In this document: piece after piece, positions 53,316 to 60,830 of the stretch | Numbering within the stretch: the first letter of the stretch is position 1 | Layout of the letters: every line of letters starts with the position of its first letter | NCBI RefSeq assembly: GCF_016592575.1 | Contig: NZ_AP017470.1 | Coordinates: 1,994,501-2,058,500, forward strand | Reading direction: 5' to 3' | Length of the DNA: 64,000 bases | Source: Thermotomaculum hydrothermale | Lineage (GTDB): Bacteria; Acidobacteriota; Holophagae; Thermotomaculales; Thermotomaculaceae | Notes under the pieces: generated by a model | Told to the model about the DNA's origin: nothing | The model's database searches: none | Seen by the model: the letters and a program-made list of their open reading frames with translations, nothing else | Made by a program: the position numbers and the translations under genes

Positions 53316-53583
53316 ACTCAAATTTGTCAAAAAAGCCTTAAAGGAATGGGAAAAACTTGACGGTGAAACCAGAGAATTTTTCAAAAAGAAGTTAAAATCA
53401 ATCCTTAAAAACCCCCACAACAAGAGAAACAAACTGAAAGGCTTTGAAAATGTTTACAAAATTAAATTAAAACAAAAAAGTTACCGCCTTGCTTACTATG
53501 TTGACGACACAGAAAAAAGCGTAACTGTTTTAATAATTGCCCATAGAGACGACATTTACAAAAAGCTTGGAAAAAGAAAATAA
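53305..53583 (+). CDS. RelE/ParE-superfamily toxin
   Basis: 92 residues from the ATG at 53305. KFVKKALKEWEKLDGETREF, a central LKGFENVYKIKLKQKSYRLA and final VLIIAHRDDIYKKL match YoeB/RelE-like mRNA interferases. The usual conserved Arg (YRLAY) and late His/Arg residues (AHRDD) are present, so it is probably active. It forms a type II pair with the preceding antitoxin. Confidence 0.9.
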   Translation: MSYKLKFVKKALKEWEKLDGETREFFKKKLKSILKNPHNKRNKLKGFENVYKIKLKQKSYRLAYYVDDTEKSVTVLIIAHRDDIYKKLGKRK

Positions 53584-53604
53584 CACTAAAAACATTATTA
53601 GTGT
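53583..53604 (+). terminator. weak hairpin after the toxin-antitoxin pair
   Basis: ACACTAA and TTAGTGT form a 7-bp AT-rich stem with an 8-base loop just after the toxin stop. AAAATTTA follows rather than a clean T run. It could be a weak terminator or an operator for ligA, whose start is 35 bases on. Confidence 0.3.
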
Positions 53605-53638
53605 AAAATTTACTTAAAATAAATATCAGGGAGTAAGT

Positions 53639-55648
53639 ATGAAAAGGGAAGAAGCAAAAAAAGAAATAGAAAAGCTTACCGAGGAGTTATTGAGGCACAA
53701 TTATCTTTACTATGTAAAAAATGAGCCTGAAATATCCGATTATGAATACGACATGCTTCTCAAAAAACTCCAGAAATTAGAAGAGCAATTCCCAGAGTTT
53801 AAACTCCCATATTCCCCCACATCAAGAGTCGGCGGAGAACCAATAGAGGGGTTTGAAACTGTAAAGCATTCAGTACCAATGATTTCCCTTGACAATGCAT
53901 ACAATGAGGGAGAGCTATTAAACTTCAACGAGAGGGTTGAAAAAATCCTTGGCAATTCGGTTGAATACACTGTTGAGCCTAAAATAGACGGAATAGGCCT
54001 TGCCTTAATCTATCAAAACGGCATTCTAACAAGAGCAATTACAAGGGGAGACGGCATTCAGGGAGACAATGTAATAGAAAACGCAAAAACAATTACGAAC
54101 ATACCCCTAAAAATCTTTGAAAAAGTGCCTGAATACTTTGAGGTAAGGGGAGAGGTATTCCTTTCCTTTGACATATTCAGAGAGATAAACAAAGAAAAAG
54201 AGGAAAGCGGCGAGGATGTCTTTGCAAACCCCAGAAACGCAGTTGCAGGCACAATCAGGCTAAAAGACTCAAAGATTGCGGCAAAGAGAAAGATGAAAAT
54301 GTACTGCTATCAGGTTATAACAGAGGAAAACTTTCTCCCAGAATCCCACTTTGAAAGGCTAAAACTCTTAAATTCCTTAGGCTTTTCAACACCGCCCCAT
54401 GTATTAAAACTTAAAAAAATAAAAGAGGTTATAGAATACTGCAAAAAGTTTGAAGAAACAATTAAACCAACTTTAAACTTCCCTGTTGACGGTATGGTTA
54501 TCAAGGTTGACAATGTTAAATTATGGGAAGTGCTAGGCACAACAGCAAAGTTTCCAAGGTATGCAATAGCGTTTAAATTTAAACCGGAACAGGCAACAAC
54601 AAAAATATTAGATGTAACCTTTCAGGTTGGAAGAACAGGAGTAATCACCCCTGTTGCAGAGCTTGAGCCTGTAAGATTGGCAGGAACAACTGTAAAAAGG
54701 GCAACACTGCACAATTTTGACGAAATTAAAAGGCTTGATATCAGGATTGGAGACACTGTTTTTGTTGAAAAGGCTGGAGAGATTATCCCGAAAGTTGTAA
54801 AGGTTGTAACCTCAAAGAGAACAGGAAATGAAAAAGAGATTATCCCCCCTGAAAAATGCCCTGTATGCGGAGAAAAAACAGTTAAATTCGGAGACGAGGT
54901 TGCAATAAGGTGCATAAACCCCTCCTGCCCCGCAATTTTAAAAAATTCAATACTCCACTTTGTATCAAGGGACGCAATGGATATAAGGGGAATGGGGGAA
55001 TCCCTCGTTGACAAACTTTTAGAAAAGGGATTATTAAAAGACTTCTCAAGCATTTACGAGTTAGAAAAAGAAAAAATAGCAAACTTAGAGAGAATGGGAG
55101 AAAAGTCTGCCGAAAATTTATTGAGAGAGATTGAAAAATCAAAGCAAAAACCGTTTCACAATGTTTTATACGCACTTGGAATAAGGTATGTTGGACAAAA
55201 GGCAGCAAAACTCCTTGCCAGACACTTTAAATCAATTGACAACATTATAAACGCAAGTGGTGAAGAGATTGCAGAAATTGAAGGTATTGGGGAAAAGATT
55301 GCGGAATCCCTAAAAAAATACTTTTCTTTAAAACACAACCTTGAACTAATAGAAAAACTGAAAAAACACGGCTTAAAATTTGAAACAGAAGAAACAGAAG
55401 AAAGAGAACAACCGCTTAAAGGCTTAACCTTTGTTTTAACCGGGGAGCTTGAAAACTTTACCAGAAAACAGGCAACTGAATTCTTAGAAAGCCTTGGCGC
55501 AAAGGTTTCATCATCAGTATCAAAGAAAACAAACTATGTAATTGTCGGCAAAAACCCCGGTTCAAAGTTCAGAAAAGCAGTTCAATTAGGCGTTAAAACC
55601 GTTGACGAGCAATTTCTCTTAAATTTTGCAGAAAAGTATAAAAAGTAA
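53639..55648 (+). CDS. ligA: NAD-dependent DNA ligase
   Basis: 669 residues, normal length. Domain order: Ia NAD site (YLYYVKNEPEISDYEYDML), adenylation domain with the catalytic Lys in VEPKIDGIGLALIYQNG at ~114-130, OB fold, Cys4 zinc finger (CPVCGEK and CINPSC, ~407-430), HhH repeats (ALGIRYVGQKAAKLLA, IEGIGEKIAESL) and a C-terminal BRCT domain (GLTFVLTGELENFTRKQATE). It seals nicks in replication and repair. Its stop lies one base from the convergent DUF3592 gene. Confidence 0.97.
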   Translation: MKREEAKKEIEKLTEELLRHNYLYYVKNEPEISDYEYDMLLKKLQKLEEQFPEFKLPYSPTSRVGGEPIEGFETVKHSVPMISLDNAYNEGELLNFNERVEKILGNSVEYTVEPKIDGIGLALIYQNGILTRAITRGDGIQGDNVIENAKTITNIPLKIFEKVPEYFEVRGEVFLSFDIFREINKEKEESGEDVFANPRNAVAGTIRLKDSKIAAKRKMKMYCYQVITEENFLPESHFERLKLLNSLGFSTPPHVLKLKKIKEVIEYCKKFEETIKPTLNFPVDGMVIKVDNVKLWEVLGTTAKFPRYAIAFKFKPEQATTKILDVTFQVGRTGVITPVAELEPVRLAGTTVKRATLHNFDEIKRLDIRIGDTVFVEKAGEIIPKVVKVVTSKRTGNEKEIIPPEKCPVCGEKTVKFGDEVAIRCINPSCPAILKNSILHFVSRDAMDIRGMGESLVDKLLEKGLLKDFSSIYELEKEKIANLERMGEKSAENLLREIEKSKQKPFHNVLYALGIRYVGQKAAKLLARHFKSIDNIINASGEEIAEIEGIGEKIAESLKKYFSLKHNLELIEKLKKHGLKFETEETEEREQPLKGLTFVLTGELENFTRKQATEFLESLGAKVSSSVSKKTNYVIVGKNPGSKFRKAVQLGVKTVDEQFLLNFAEKYKK

Positions 55649-55649
55649 A

Positions 55650-56090
55650 TTAACCAAAAAACAGCAAACCAGCGCCGATAATTGTAAAAATACCGCCTAA
55701 CACCTGAGGAATGTATATTAGAAAACTTTTATTCTTTACTAAAACCGCTTTGTAAGGATTTTCAGGATTATAGTAAACAATAACCTCTTTGCCCTCTGGA
55801 TAATTATTAACAATCCTCTCTGCCTCTGAAGCGAAACTATAACTAATATTCAAAGCACCATAATCAGAGCATGTGTACTCCTTGCCATCCACCTTATACC
55901 TGTAAGTAATTGCAGGGGCATACATTGTTTGATTGCTTTCAGAATCAAGATGGCTTACAACCTTTGACTCAACCACAACCCCTTTAACAGAAGGCCACTT
56001 CTCAACCTTTTTAGCCTGTTTAATAAAAATATACCCAACAACAAAAAGCAAAACCCCAACCATCAGAAAGATAATCCCAACTTTTTTCAT
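55650..56090 (-). CDS. DUF3592 membrane protein
   Basis: 146 residues. There is one helix at ~5-24 and one or two at the C-terminus (~122-146). Between them is a beta-rich domain with WPSVKGVVVESKVVS, MYAPAITYRYKVDGKEYT and GKEVIVYYNPENPYKAVL, which is the DUF3592 pattern. Function unknown. It is 8 bases from the stop of the preceding exported-protein gene. Confidence 0.88.
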   Translation of the reverse strand: MKKVGIIFLMVGVLLFVVGYIFIKQAKKVEKWPSVKGVVVESKVVSHLDSESNQTMYAPAITYRYKVDGKEYTCSDYGALNISYSFASEAERIVNNYPEGKEVIVYYNPENPYKAVLVKNKSFLIYIPQVLGGIFTIIGAGLLFFG

Positions 56091-56098
56091 ACACCCTC

Positions 56099-57652
56099 CT
56101 AATTACAGTTTGCTCTCCCTTTATATGCGAATTTTGTCCCATCAATTAAAATAACACCTTTTCCCACAACCTGAAAACCCCTTTCGTCAACCTCACCCTT
56201 GTTTGTTGTAAAAATTAAAGTTCCTCTACTTTTATTCCCCACAGCCTTCCAGCTTCCTGAAGAACCACCGTTATCCGCCGCCCCCCATGAGCCTGTACTA
56301 TTTCCGTACTGGTCTGAAAATCCCCCGCCATAAGAACTCTCAGAGTAATAACTATACCTTCCATTTGGGCAAAGCATTAGTTTTCTTTCTGTGGAGCCTA
56401 CATAAGAGTAATACTCCCCTGCCAGCCAGTTCATTAAACCTGAATTAACCTTAGCCTGAAAAAACCTGACACTGTTTGCAAGCTCAATAGCACTTTTTTT
56501 ATGAGTATTTGAATACTTTTGCGTGGTTGTAACACACATTGCCATAAATCCCCCACTTCCGTTAGGAGAAACAACGCCAACCACATAAGCCCTTGCAGGC
56601 ACATTTTGAAAAGTGCCTGAAAACTCTCCCCCAACAGCATATTCCCCCACTTTTTCAATATCGCTTGAAGCGTGCATATTTGTACTCTGGTCAACAAATC
56701 CCTCGGCAGCCGCCGCAACCAATTGGTCAAAAGTAGCATAGTTATGAGGAAGCATTAAAATATACCCGGGTATTGAATTTGAACCCATATAATAATTTCC
56801 CGTTTTCGGGTCCTGCTTTGCAATCCACCCTTTAGGCGGAACAAAACTTAAACCTAAAGAATCAACCGTAATCCTTTTTCCCTTTCTTGAAGTGGTTTTT
56901 TGTGGATACTTACTATTCTCTGAAGGCTTCTTTGCAAGGTGATTAGCCTTCCTTCTTGCAAGAGGATTTGAAGAACCACCTATTCTTTTTAACCTGTAAA
57001 CCGTACCGCCTGTTTCAAACAAAAGGGTATTGCCTTTAAACCCAGCGGTAAAATTAAAATTTCCGTTGCCTGTTGAAAAAACACCTGCCGCCTTATTGCC
57101 AGAAACCTTGCCTTTAATCTTAAAATTACTTCCGTTAAACATTAAAGTCCCTTTGATTATACTTCCCGACTGGCTTAAAGAAACTTTCAGGCCGTCGCCA
57201 GCAAAATTTCCTCCAAAATTTGTACTATTCCCTTTTGAAAGGGGATTTGCTGAAGACTGCCCTTGCCTCTGAGAAACCACACCACCCCCACCACTTTTTA
57301 CAAAAACAAGCTCTCTAACCTTACTCCAATCGGGAGTACCGTCTGCTTTAGGCTCAATCAATTGAACATAAAGTGAGCTATCTTCAAAATACATATTGAA
57401 AAAAACCGCAATATTGTTTCCATAACATTTGCCAACTGCAGCCTCTCCTTCAACCTTGCCGGTTAATTTAAAATCAGCCCCTGTCGTCCCTGTTAATCCA
57501 CCTGAAATATTTATTCCACTCTGCTTAATATAAAGGTACAGTTTTGCATTATTTGAACTCATTGTGTAACTCCCTGAAAAATTAACGGAAAAAACAGAAA
57601 AACATAATAAAAAGCCTAAAACTGCTGAGATTTTTTTTACAAAATACAACAC
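56099..57652 (-). CDS. multi-domain exported protein with lipocalin-like repeats
   Basis: About 517 residues. The GTG at 57652 has a perfect GGAGG site; the frame is open to 57715 but that leader is hydrophilic. A signal peptide (LGFLLCFSVFSVNFSG) is followed by two ~80-residue beta-rich repeats (SGSYTMSSNNAKLYLYIKQS; GDGLKVSLSQSGSIIKGTL), a PsbP-like middle domain from LGLSFVPPKGWIAKQDPKTG, and a C-terminal domain with KLMLCPNGRYSYYSESSYGG. Enzymatic function is not visible. It probably acts in the periplasm or outside the cell. Confidence 0.78.
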   Translation of the reverse strand: MLYFVKKISAVLGFLLCFSVFSVNFSGSYTMSSNNAKLYLYIKQSGINISGGLTGTTGADFKLTGKVEGEAAVGKCYGNNIAVFFNMYFEDSSLYVQLIEPKADGTPDWSKVRELVFVKSGGGGVVSQRQGQSSANPLSKGNSTNFGGNFAGDGLKVSLSQSGSIIKGTLMFNGSNFKIKGKVSGNKAAGVFSTGNGNFNFTAGFKGNTLLFETGGTVYRLKRIGGSSNPLARRKANHLAKKPSENSKYPQKTTSRKGKRITVDSLGLSFVPPKGWIAKQDPKTGNYYMGSNSIPGYILMLPHNYATFDQLVAAAAEGFVDQSTNMHASSDIEKVGEYAVGGEFSGTFQNVPARAYVVGVVSPNGSGGFMAMCVTTTQKYSNTHKKSAIELANSVRFFQAKVNSGLMNWLAGEYYSYVGSTERKLMLCPNGRYSYYSESSYGGGFSDQYGNSTGSWGAADNGGSSGSWKAVGNKSRGTLIFTTNKGEVDERGFQVVGKGVILIDGTKFAYKGRANCN

Positions 57653-57751
57653 ATTTCCTCCGATTCTCAGGGAGTTTCCCGCCTTAAAAAATTTTTCATA
57701 TAAAAAGTTATCCAATTCTACCCTTTTTTACACAAAAAGTAAAATAACCTT

Positions 57752-57776
57752 AAAAAAAGCAGGCCATAAGGCCTGC
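57752..57776 (-). terminator. intrinsic terminator, Rhs-region family copy 1
   Basis: On the minus strand GCAGGCC-TTAT-GGCCTGC forms a perfect 7-bp GC-rich stem followed by seven T. It lies right after the stop of the membrane gene at 57785-58249. Fourteen bases are identical in the copies at 59235 and 62741. Confidence 0.88.
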
Positions 57777-57784
57777 GGAAGAAT

Positions 57785-58249
57785 TTAGAAATTCTGGATT
57801 GCTCCAATGTGATATAAGTAATAACACACTCCCCACAAAATTAACCCTACAAAAACATAAAAGTTTAGGATAGACAATTTTTTTTGCTTTATATATTCAA
57901 GGTAAGAGATTTTTGCTTTATTCTCTTTCTTTCTTATCTGATTTTCTTCAAACCATTGCCAGAACAATCCGTAAGTGGTGTAACATATACATAGAAAACA
58001 GAAAAAATTTAAAGTAGAAAGTTCAATAACTAATTTAAAGGCACCTTTCTTCTTGATTACATCTAACATTTTATTTAGTTCAACAACTCCAAAAATAGTG
58101 CAAAAAAACGCTACAAACAAACAAGCAAAATAGTAATGAGTTGATAACTTTGACCACTTGTTTATATTTTTAGGTTTGGCAAAACTTGCACCAAACAAAA
58201 GGAAAAGTGCAAGTTGAAAAACTAAAATTAAATTAGAAAAATAAAACAT
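57785..58249 (-). CDS. membrane protein, candidate immunity protein for the Rhs tip
   Basis: 154 residues with four predicted helices (~5-22, ~40-60, ~75-97, ~130-148) and a charged linker with IRKKENKAKISYLEYIKQKK. No known family recognised. It starts 15 bases after the stop of the orphan Rhs tip and is closed by a strong terminator, the usual place for an immunity gene. A membrane immunity protein would suit a toxin acting at the inner membrane. That role is inference. Confidence 0.68.
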   Translation of the reverse strand: MFYFSNLILVFQLALFLLFGASFAKPKNINKWSKLSTHYYFACLFVAFFCTIFGVVELNKMLDVIKKKGAFKLVIELSTLNFFCFLCICYTTYGLFWQWFEENQIRKKENKAKISYLEYIKQKKLSILNFYVFVGLILWGVCYYLYHIGAIQNF

Positions 58250-58264
58250 AGAGACTCCTAAATT

Positions 58265-59185
58265 TTATTTATTCGAACTATTTGAATCAACAACAACTGA
58301 TGCGTCATTTACGACAGTTTGTAAATATAATTCTAAAGGTTTAGGTAATGATAAATTTTCTATAAATTTTGTAGCAATTGTTGATATTCCAAAGGAAAAT
58401 GTTTTTGCTTTAAATTCATTCCAATCATTTTTAGAACCTGTTATATTAGCTTTCCATCCACTTGCAATTACTGACACTGCTGATGCATAAGTGGCAGTTG
58501 CTAAAGCAATAGGCGTAACAGAGATTGTCTGAGGAGTAGTTAAAGAGGCTGTTGCTATTACTGATGCGTCTTTTACAAGATTGTCAGATGTTTGGATTAC
58601 TGTATTCAATCGTTCTACTTTGGTTTTTTTCTCTGCCTCCTCTCCTGCTTTTTTCCAGGCTTCCTGTTCTTTTTTTTCTCTTTCAACAGTTTTTGCGCTT
58701 TTCAATTCAGGGACAGGCTTACCGTTAGGTTGAATTCCAGCCCAGCTTTTAGGGTGCATTTTACCTGCATTTGTTTCATATTGAAGCCGTGCTTTTATCT
58801 TTGCTTTTTCTTCTAATAGTTTCCTTTCAGCTTCAGCGTCAAGCGTAGTTGCAGCCTGCCTGCCATAAGGGTCAATTCTCATTACCGGATTCCCTCTGAC
58901 ATAGGAATACAGGTTCCAGGACATGGGGTCTAATTGGTCGTAGTCGTAGCCGGGGTCGGGGGAGAGGAAGCGGCCGGTTTGAGAAGAGTAGTATCTTGCA
59001 AGCATATATGTTAGGTCTGTTTCGTAATCTTTTTCGTGGCCTGTGTAGGTTATGGTGTTTAGTACTTCGTCTTTGTTGTTTTCGTAAGGTGCGGTTAGTT
59101 CTTCGCCATAAGCAAGGGTGTCTGTTGTGTGTAGGATTTCCCCAAAGTCGTTTAATTTTGATTTTAATTTTTTACCACTATTCAA
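58265..59185 (-). pseudogene. orphan Rhs C-terminal tip with truncated core
   Basis: 306 residues open from a TTG at 59185 with no convincing ribosome site. Residues ~12-105 are the last part of an Rhs core, including ARYYSSQTGRFLSPDPGYDY and WNLYSYVRGNPVMRIDPYG. This stretch is almost identical to the Rhs gene at 60831-62693. After the DPYG boundary comes a unique ~195-residue tip, Lys/Glu/Ala-rich and then hydrophobic (TASLTTPQTISVTPIALATA), without a recognised nuclease or protease motif. It looks like a displaced toxin cassette, silent unless recombined onto a full Rhs gene. Confidence 0.78.
58886..59153. repeat. ~268-bp direct repeat of Rhs core, copy 1
   Basis: It is nearly the same DNA as 61461-61728 (by eye ~88-90% identical) and in the same orientation. 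It covers the hyperconserved end of the Rhs core up to the tip boundary. Recombination between the copies would swap tips or delete 2.6 kb. Confidence 0.85.
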
Positions 59186-59234
59186 TCCCTAATCCTTATT
59201 CCTTTTTACAAAATTCTATCAAATCACACTACAC

Positions 59235-59259
59235 AAAAAAAGCAGGCCAAATAGCCTGC
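59235..59259 (-). terminator. intrinsic terminator, Rhs-region family copy 2
   Basis: Minus strand: GCAGGC, a six-base loop, GCCTGC and seven T. It lies 10 bases after the stop of the small membrane gene at 59269-59475 and directly upstream of the orphan Rhs tip. Confidence 0.85.
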
Positions 59260-59268
59260 GGGATAAAC

Positions 59269-59475
59269 CTATTTACCTAATAAAATTATTAAATATCTTA
59301 TAAAAATTAAAAATGATATTATTGCTGCTACAAACACATTAAAAGTTATTAGTTTGTCATTCAAGGAAAGTTTTTTTTCACTTTTATCACTTTTGTAAAA
59401 TATTAACCCTAAAAAAAATAAAAAAATACTTAATAAAAAATATGCAATACATTTATTTATCGGATTATCCATCAT
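59269..59475 (-). CDS. small two-helix membrane protein
   Basis: 68 residues with helices at ~10-25 and ~46-65 and a charged middle (YKSDKSEKKLSLNDK). Two ATGs in a row open the frame. It is the last gene of the cassette that follows the metallopeptidase-tip Rhs gene. No family recognised. It may help immunity. Confidence 0.6.
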   Translation of the reverse strand: MMDNPINKCIAYFLLSIFLFFLGLIFYKSDKSEKKLSLNDKLITFNVFVAAIISFLIFIRYLIILLGK

Positions 59476-59481
59476 TAACTC

Positions 59482-60087
59482 TTATTCAATTATTTTTGAT
59501 GACAAAATGTTTCTACTTTGGGAAACACACACAAAGTAGAAATTGTTTTTACTGGATTTTAATAGATTTATCCCAACTATATTGTTGTTTTGCCTGAAAA
59601 GGTGTGTTCTATTTACATGAAGTATTATCAAGAAAACACCTCGTTCTATTTCAACAGGTCTAATAAATTCAATTTCTAATACTGTATCCCCTTTTTTTAC
59701 TGTCAAGTTAGGGTTTAAACAATATTCTGAATTGAATTTCTCTTCAAAACTATCAAAGCTATCTTTAATTATGCTAATCTTCAATCCTTTATCTTTTAAA
59801 TCAATAAAGCATTTTTTACATAAATTTATTTCTCCTTTTTCATAATTTGTTAAGAGTCCATGCCAGTAAATCTTCTTTTTATCGTTGCTTCTTACACTTT
59901 TTAAAAATGCTGGCATTTTATAATAAGGGATTGATTTATTAACCTCTTTTTTTATTATTAAATAATCTGAATTTGTTTGCTTTGCTAATCTCAACAAACA
60001 TTGTTTTAATGCTTTATTAAAAAAATAATTTTGTGCAAATAGGTTTAAGGAACCTGTTATTACAAAAAATAGAATTAACTTTTTCAT
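59482..60087 (-). CDS. exported protein in Rhs cassette
   Basis: 201 residues with a signal peptide (MKKLILFFVITGSLNLFAQ). The mature part has an N-terminal helix with two Cys nearby, a CKKC motif and a beta-rich end. It shows loose similarity in layout to the next upstream gene product (60096-60803), so the two may be old paralogues. A periplasmic immunity or regulator role for the upstream peptidase-tip toxin is possible. AGGAGG precedes the ATG. Confidence 0.68.
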   Translation of the reverse strand: MKKLILFFVITGSLNLFAQNYFFNKALKQCLLRLAKQTNSDYLIIKKEVNKSIPYYKMPAFLKSVRSNDKKKIYWHGLLTNYEKGEINLCKKCFIDLKDKGLKISIIKDSFDSFEEKFNSEYCLNPNLTVKKGDTVLEIEFIRPVEIERGVFLIILHVNRTHLFRQNNNIVGINLLKSSKNNFYFVCVSQSRNILSSKIIE

Positions 60088-60095
60088 TTTACCTC

Positions 60096-60803
60096 CTAAT
60101 CGTAAACAGCATCTGTAAATTTCCAGATTTGTACTATTTCTCCATCTCCTTTAGCAAAGGTTATTTTAAATATATAAATGCTTTTGTATGCATTTGAATG
60201 AGATACTTCAGAATACTCTAAATAAAAACTTCCATTTCTTGTTTTGTGCACTGGAATGTCAACAACCACAAATGAGAGCAAAAAACAATCTTTTTTTAGT
60301 TGAATAGGGGTTAAGGGTTTAACTACTAAATAACTTAAAATCCCTGGAACAAATACAGGAAATTTACTTTGTTTTCTTTCAATTGCATTCAAAAATTTTT
60401 CAGCATTAACGCAAAAAACCAATTTGGGAGAATGGGATTTTTCTAATTGTTCATAATCAAAATTTAATAATTGATTTCTCATCAAAGAAACATCTTTGTT
60501 ATACTGCCTGTCAACATAAAAAAATTTGTTAAAAAAATTGTAAAAGTTTATTTCTTGAAAATTTGGAGATTGCTTTTTTGAGAGAAAATCTAAAAAATCT
60601 TTTAGAGTGTAATACTTAAACTCCATCATTACTTTTTTTTCAAAGTAAACTCTCTTAACATCCTTTATTTTTAGAAAATATGCAATACACAAATCATAAG
60701 AGCGAACAAATTCAGAGTGGTAATTGGGATTAACTGCAGAGTATAGGTTATATTGAAAAAATATTGTTAGGAACACAAATAAAAGATTTTTGATTACTTT
60801 CAT
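60096..60803 (-). CDS. exported protein next to Rhs metallopeptidase tip, candidate immunity
   Basis: 235 residues from the ATG at 60803, chosen because GGAG lies six bases upstream; the frame is open to 60827. It has a signal peptide (VIKNLLFVFLTIFFQYNLYS). The mature domain ends in antiparallel strands (FLLSFVVVDIPVHKTRNGSF, YIFKITFAKGDGEIVQIW). It sits 27 bases after the stop of the Rhs toxin gene, the standard immunity position. No known immunity family recognised. Confidence 0.68.
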   Translation of the reverse strand: MKVIKNLLFVFLTIFFQYNLYSAVNPNYHSEFVRSYDLCIAYFLKIKDVKRVYFEKKVMMEFKYYTLKDFLDFLSKKQSPNFQEINFYNFFNKFFYVDRQYNKDVSLMRNQLLNFDYEQLEKSHSPKLVFCVNAEKFLNAIERKQSKFPVFVPGILSYLVVKPLTPIQLKKDCFLLSFVVVDIPVHKTRNGSFYLEYSEVSHSNAYKSIYIFKITFAKGDGEIVQIWKFTDAVYD

Positions 60804-60830
60804 ATACATCTCCAATCTAAAAAACAAAAA

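Noticed and set aside
53583-53604. Strong terminator between the toxin gene and ligA
   Set aside because: The stem is short and AT-rich and no T run follows, so it is listed only as a weak hairpin.
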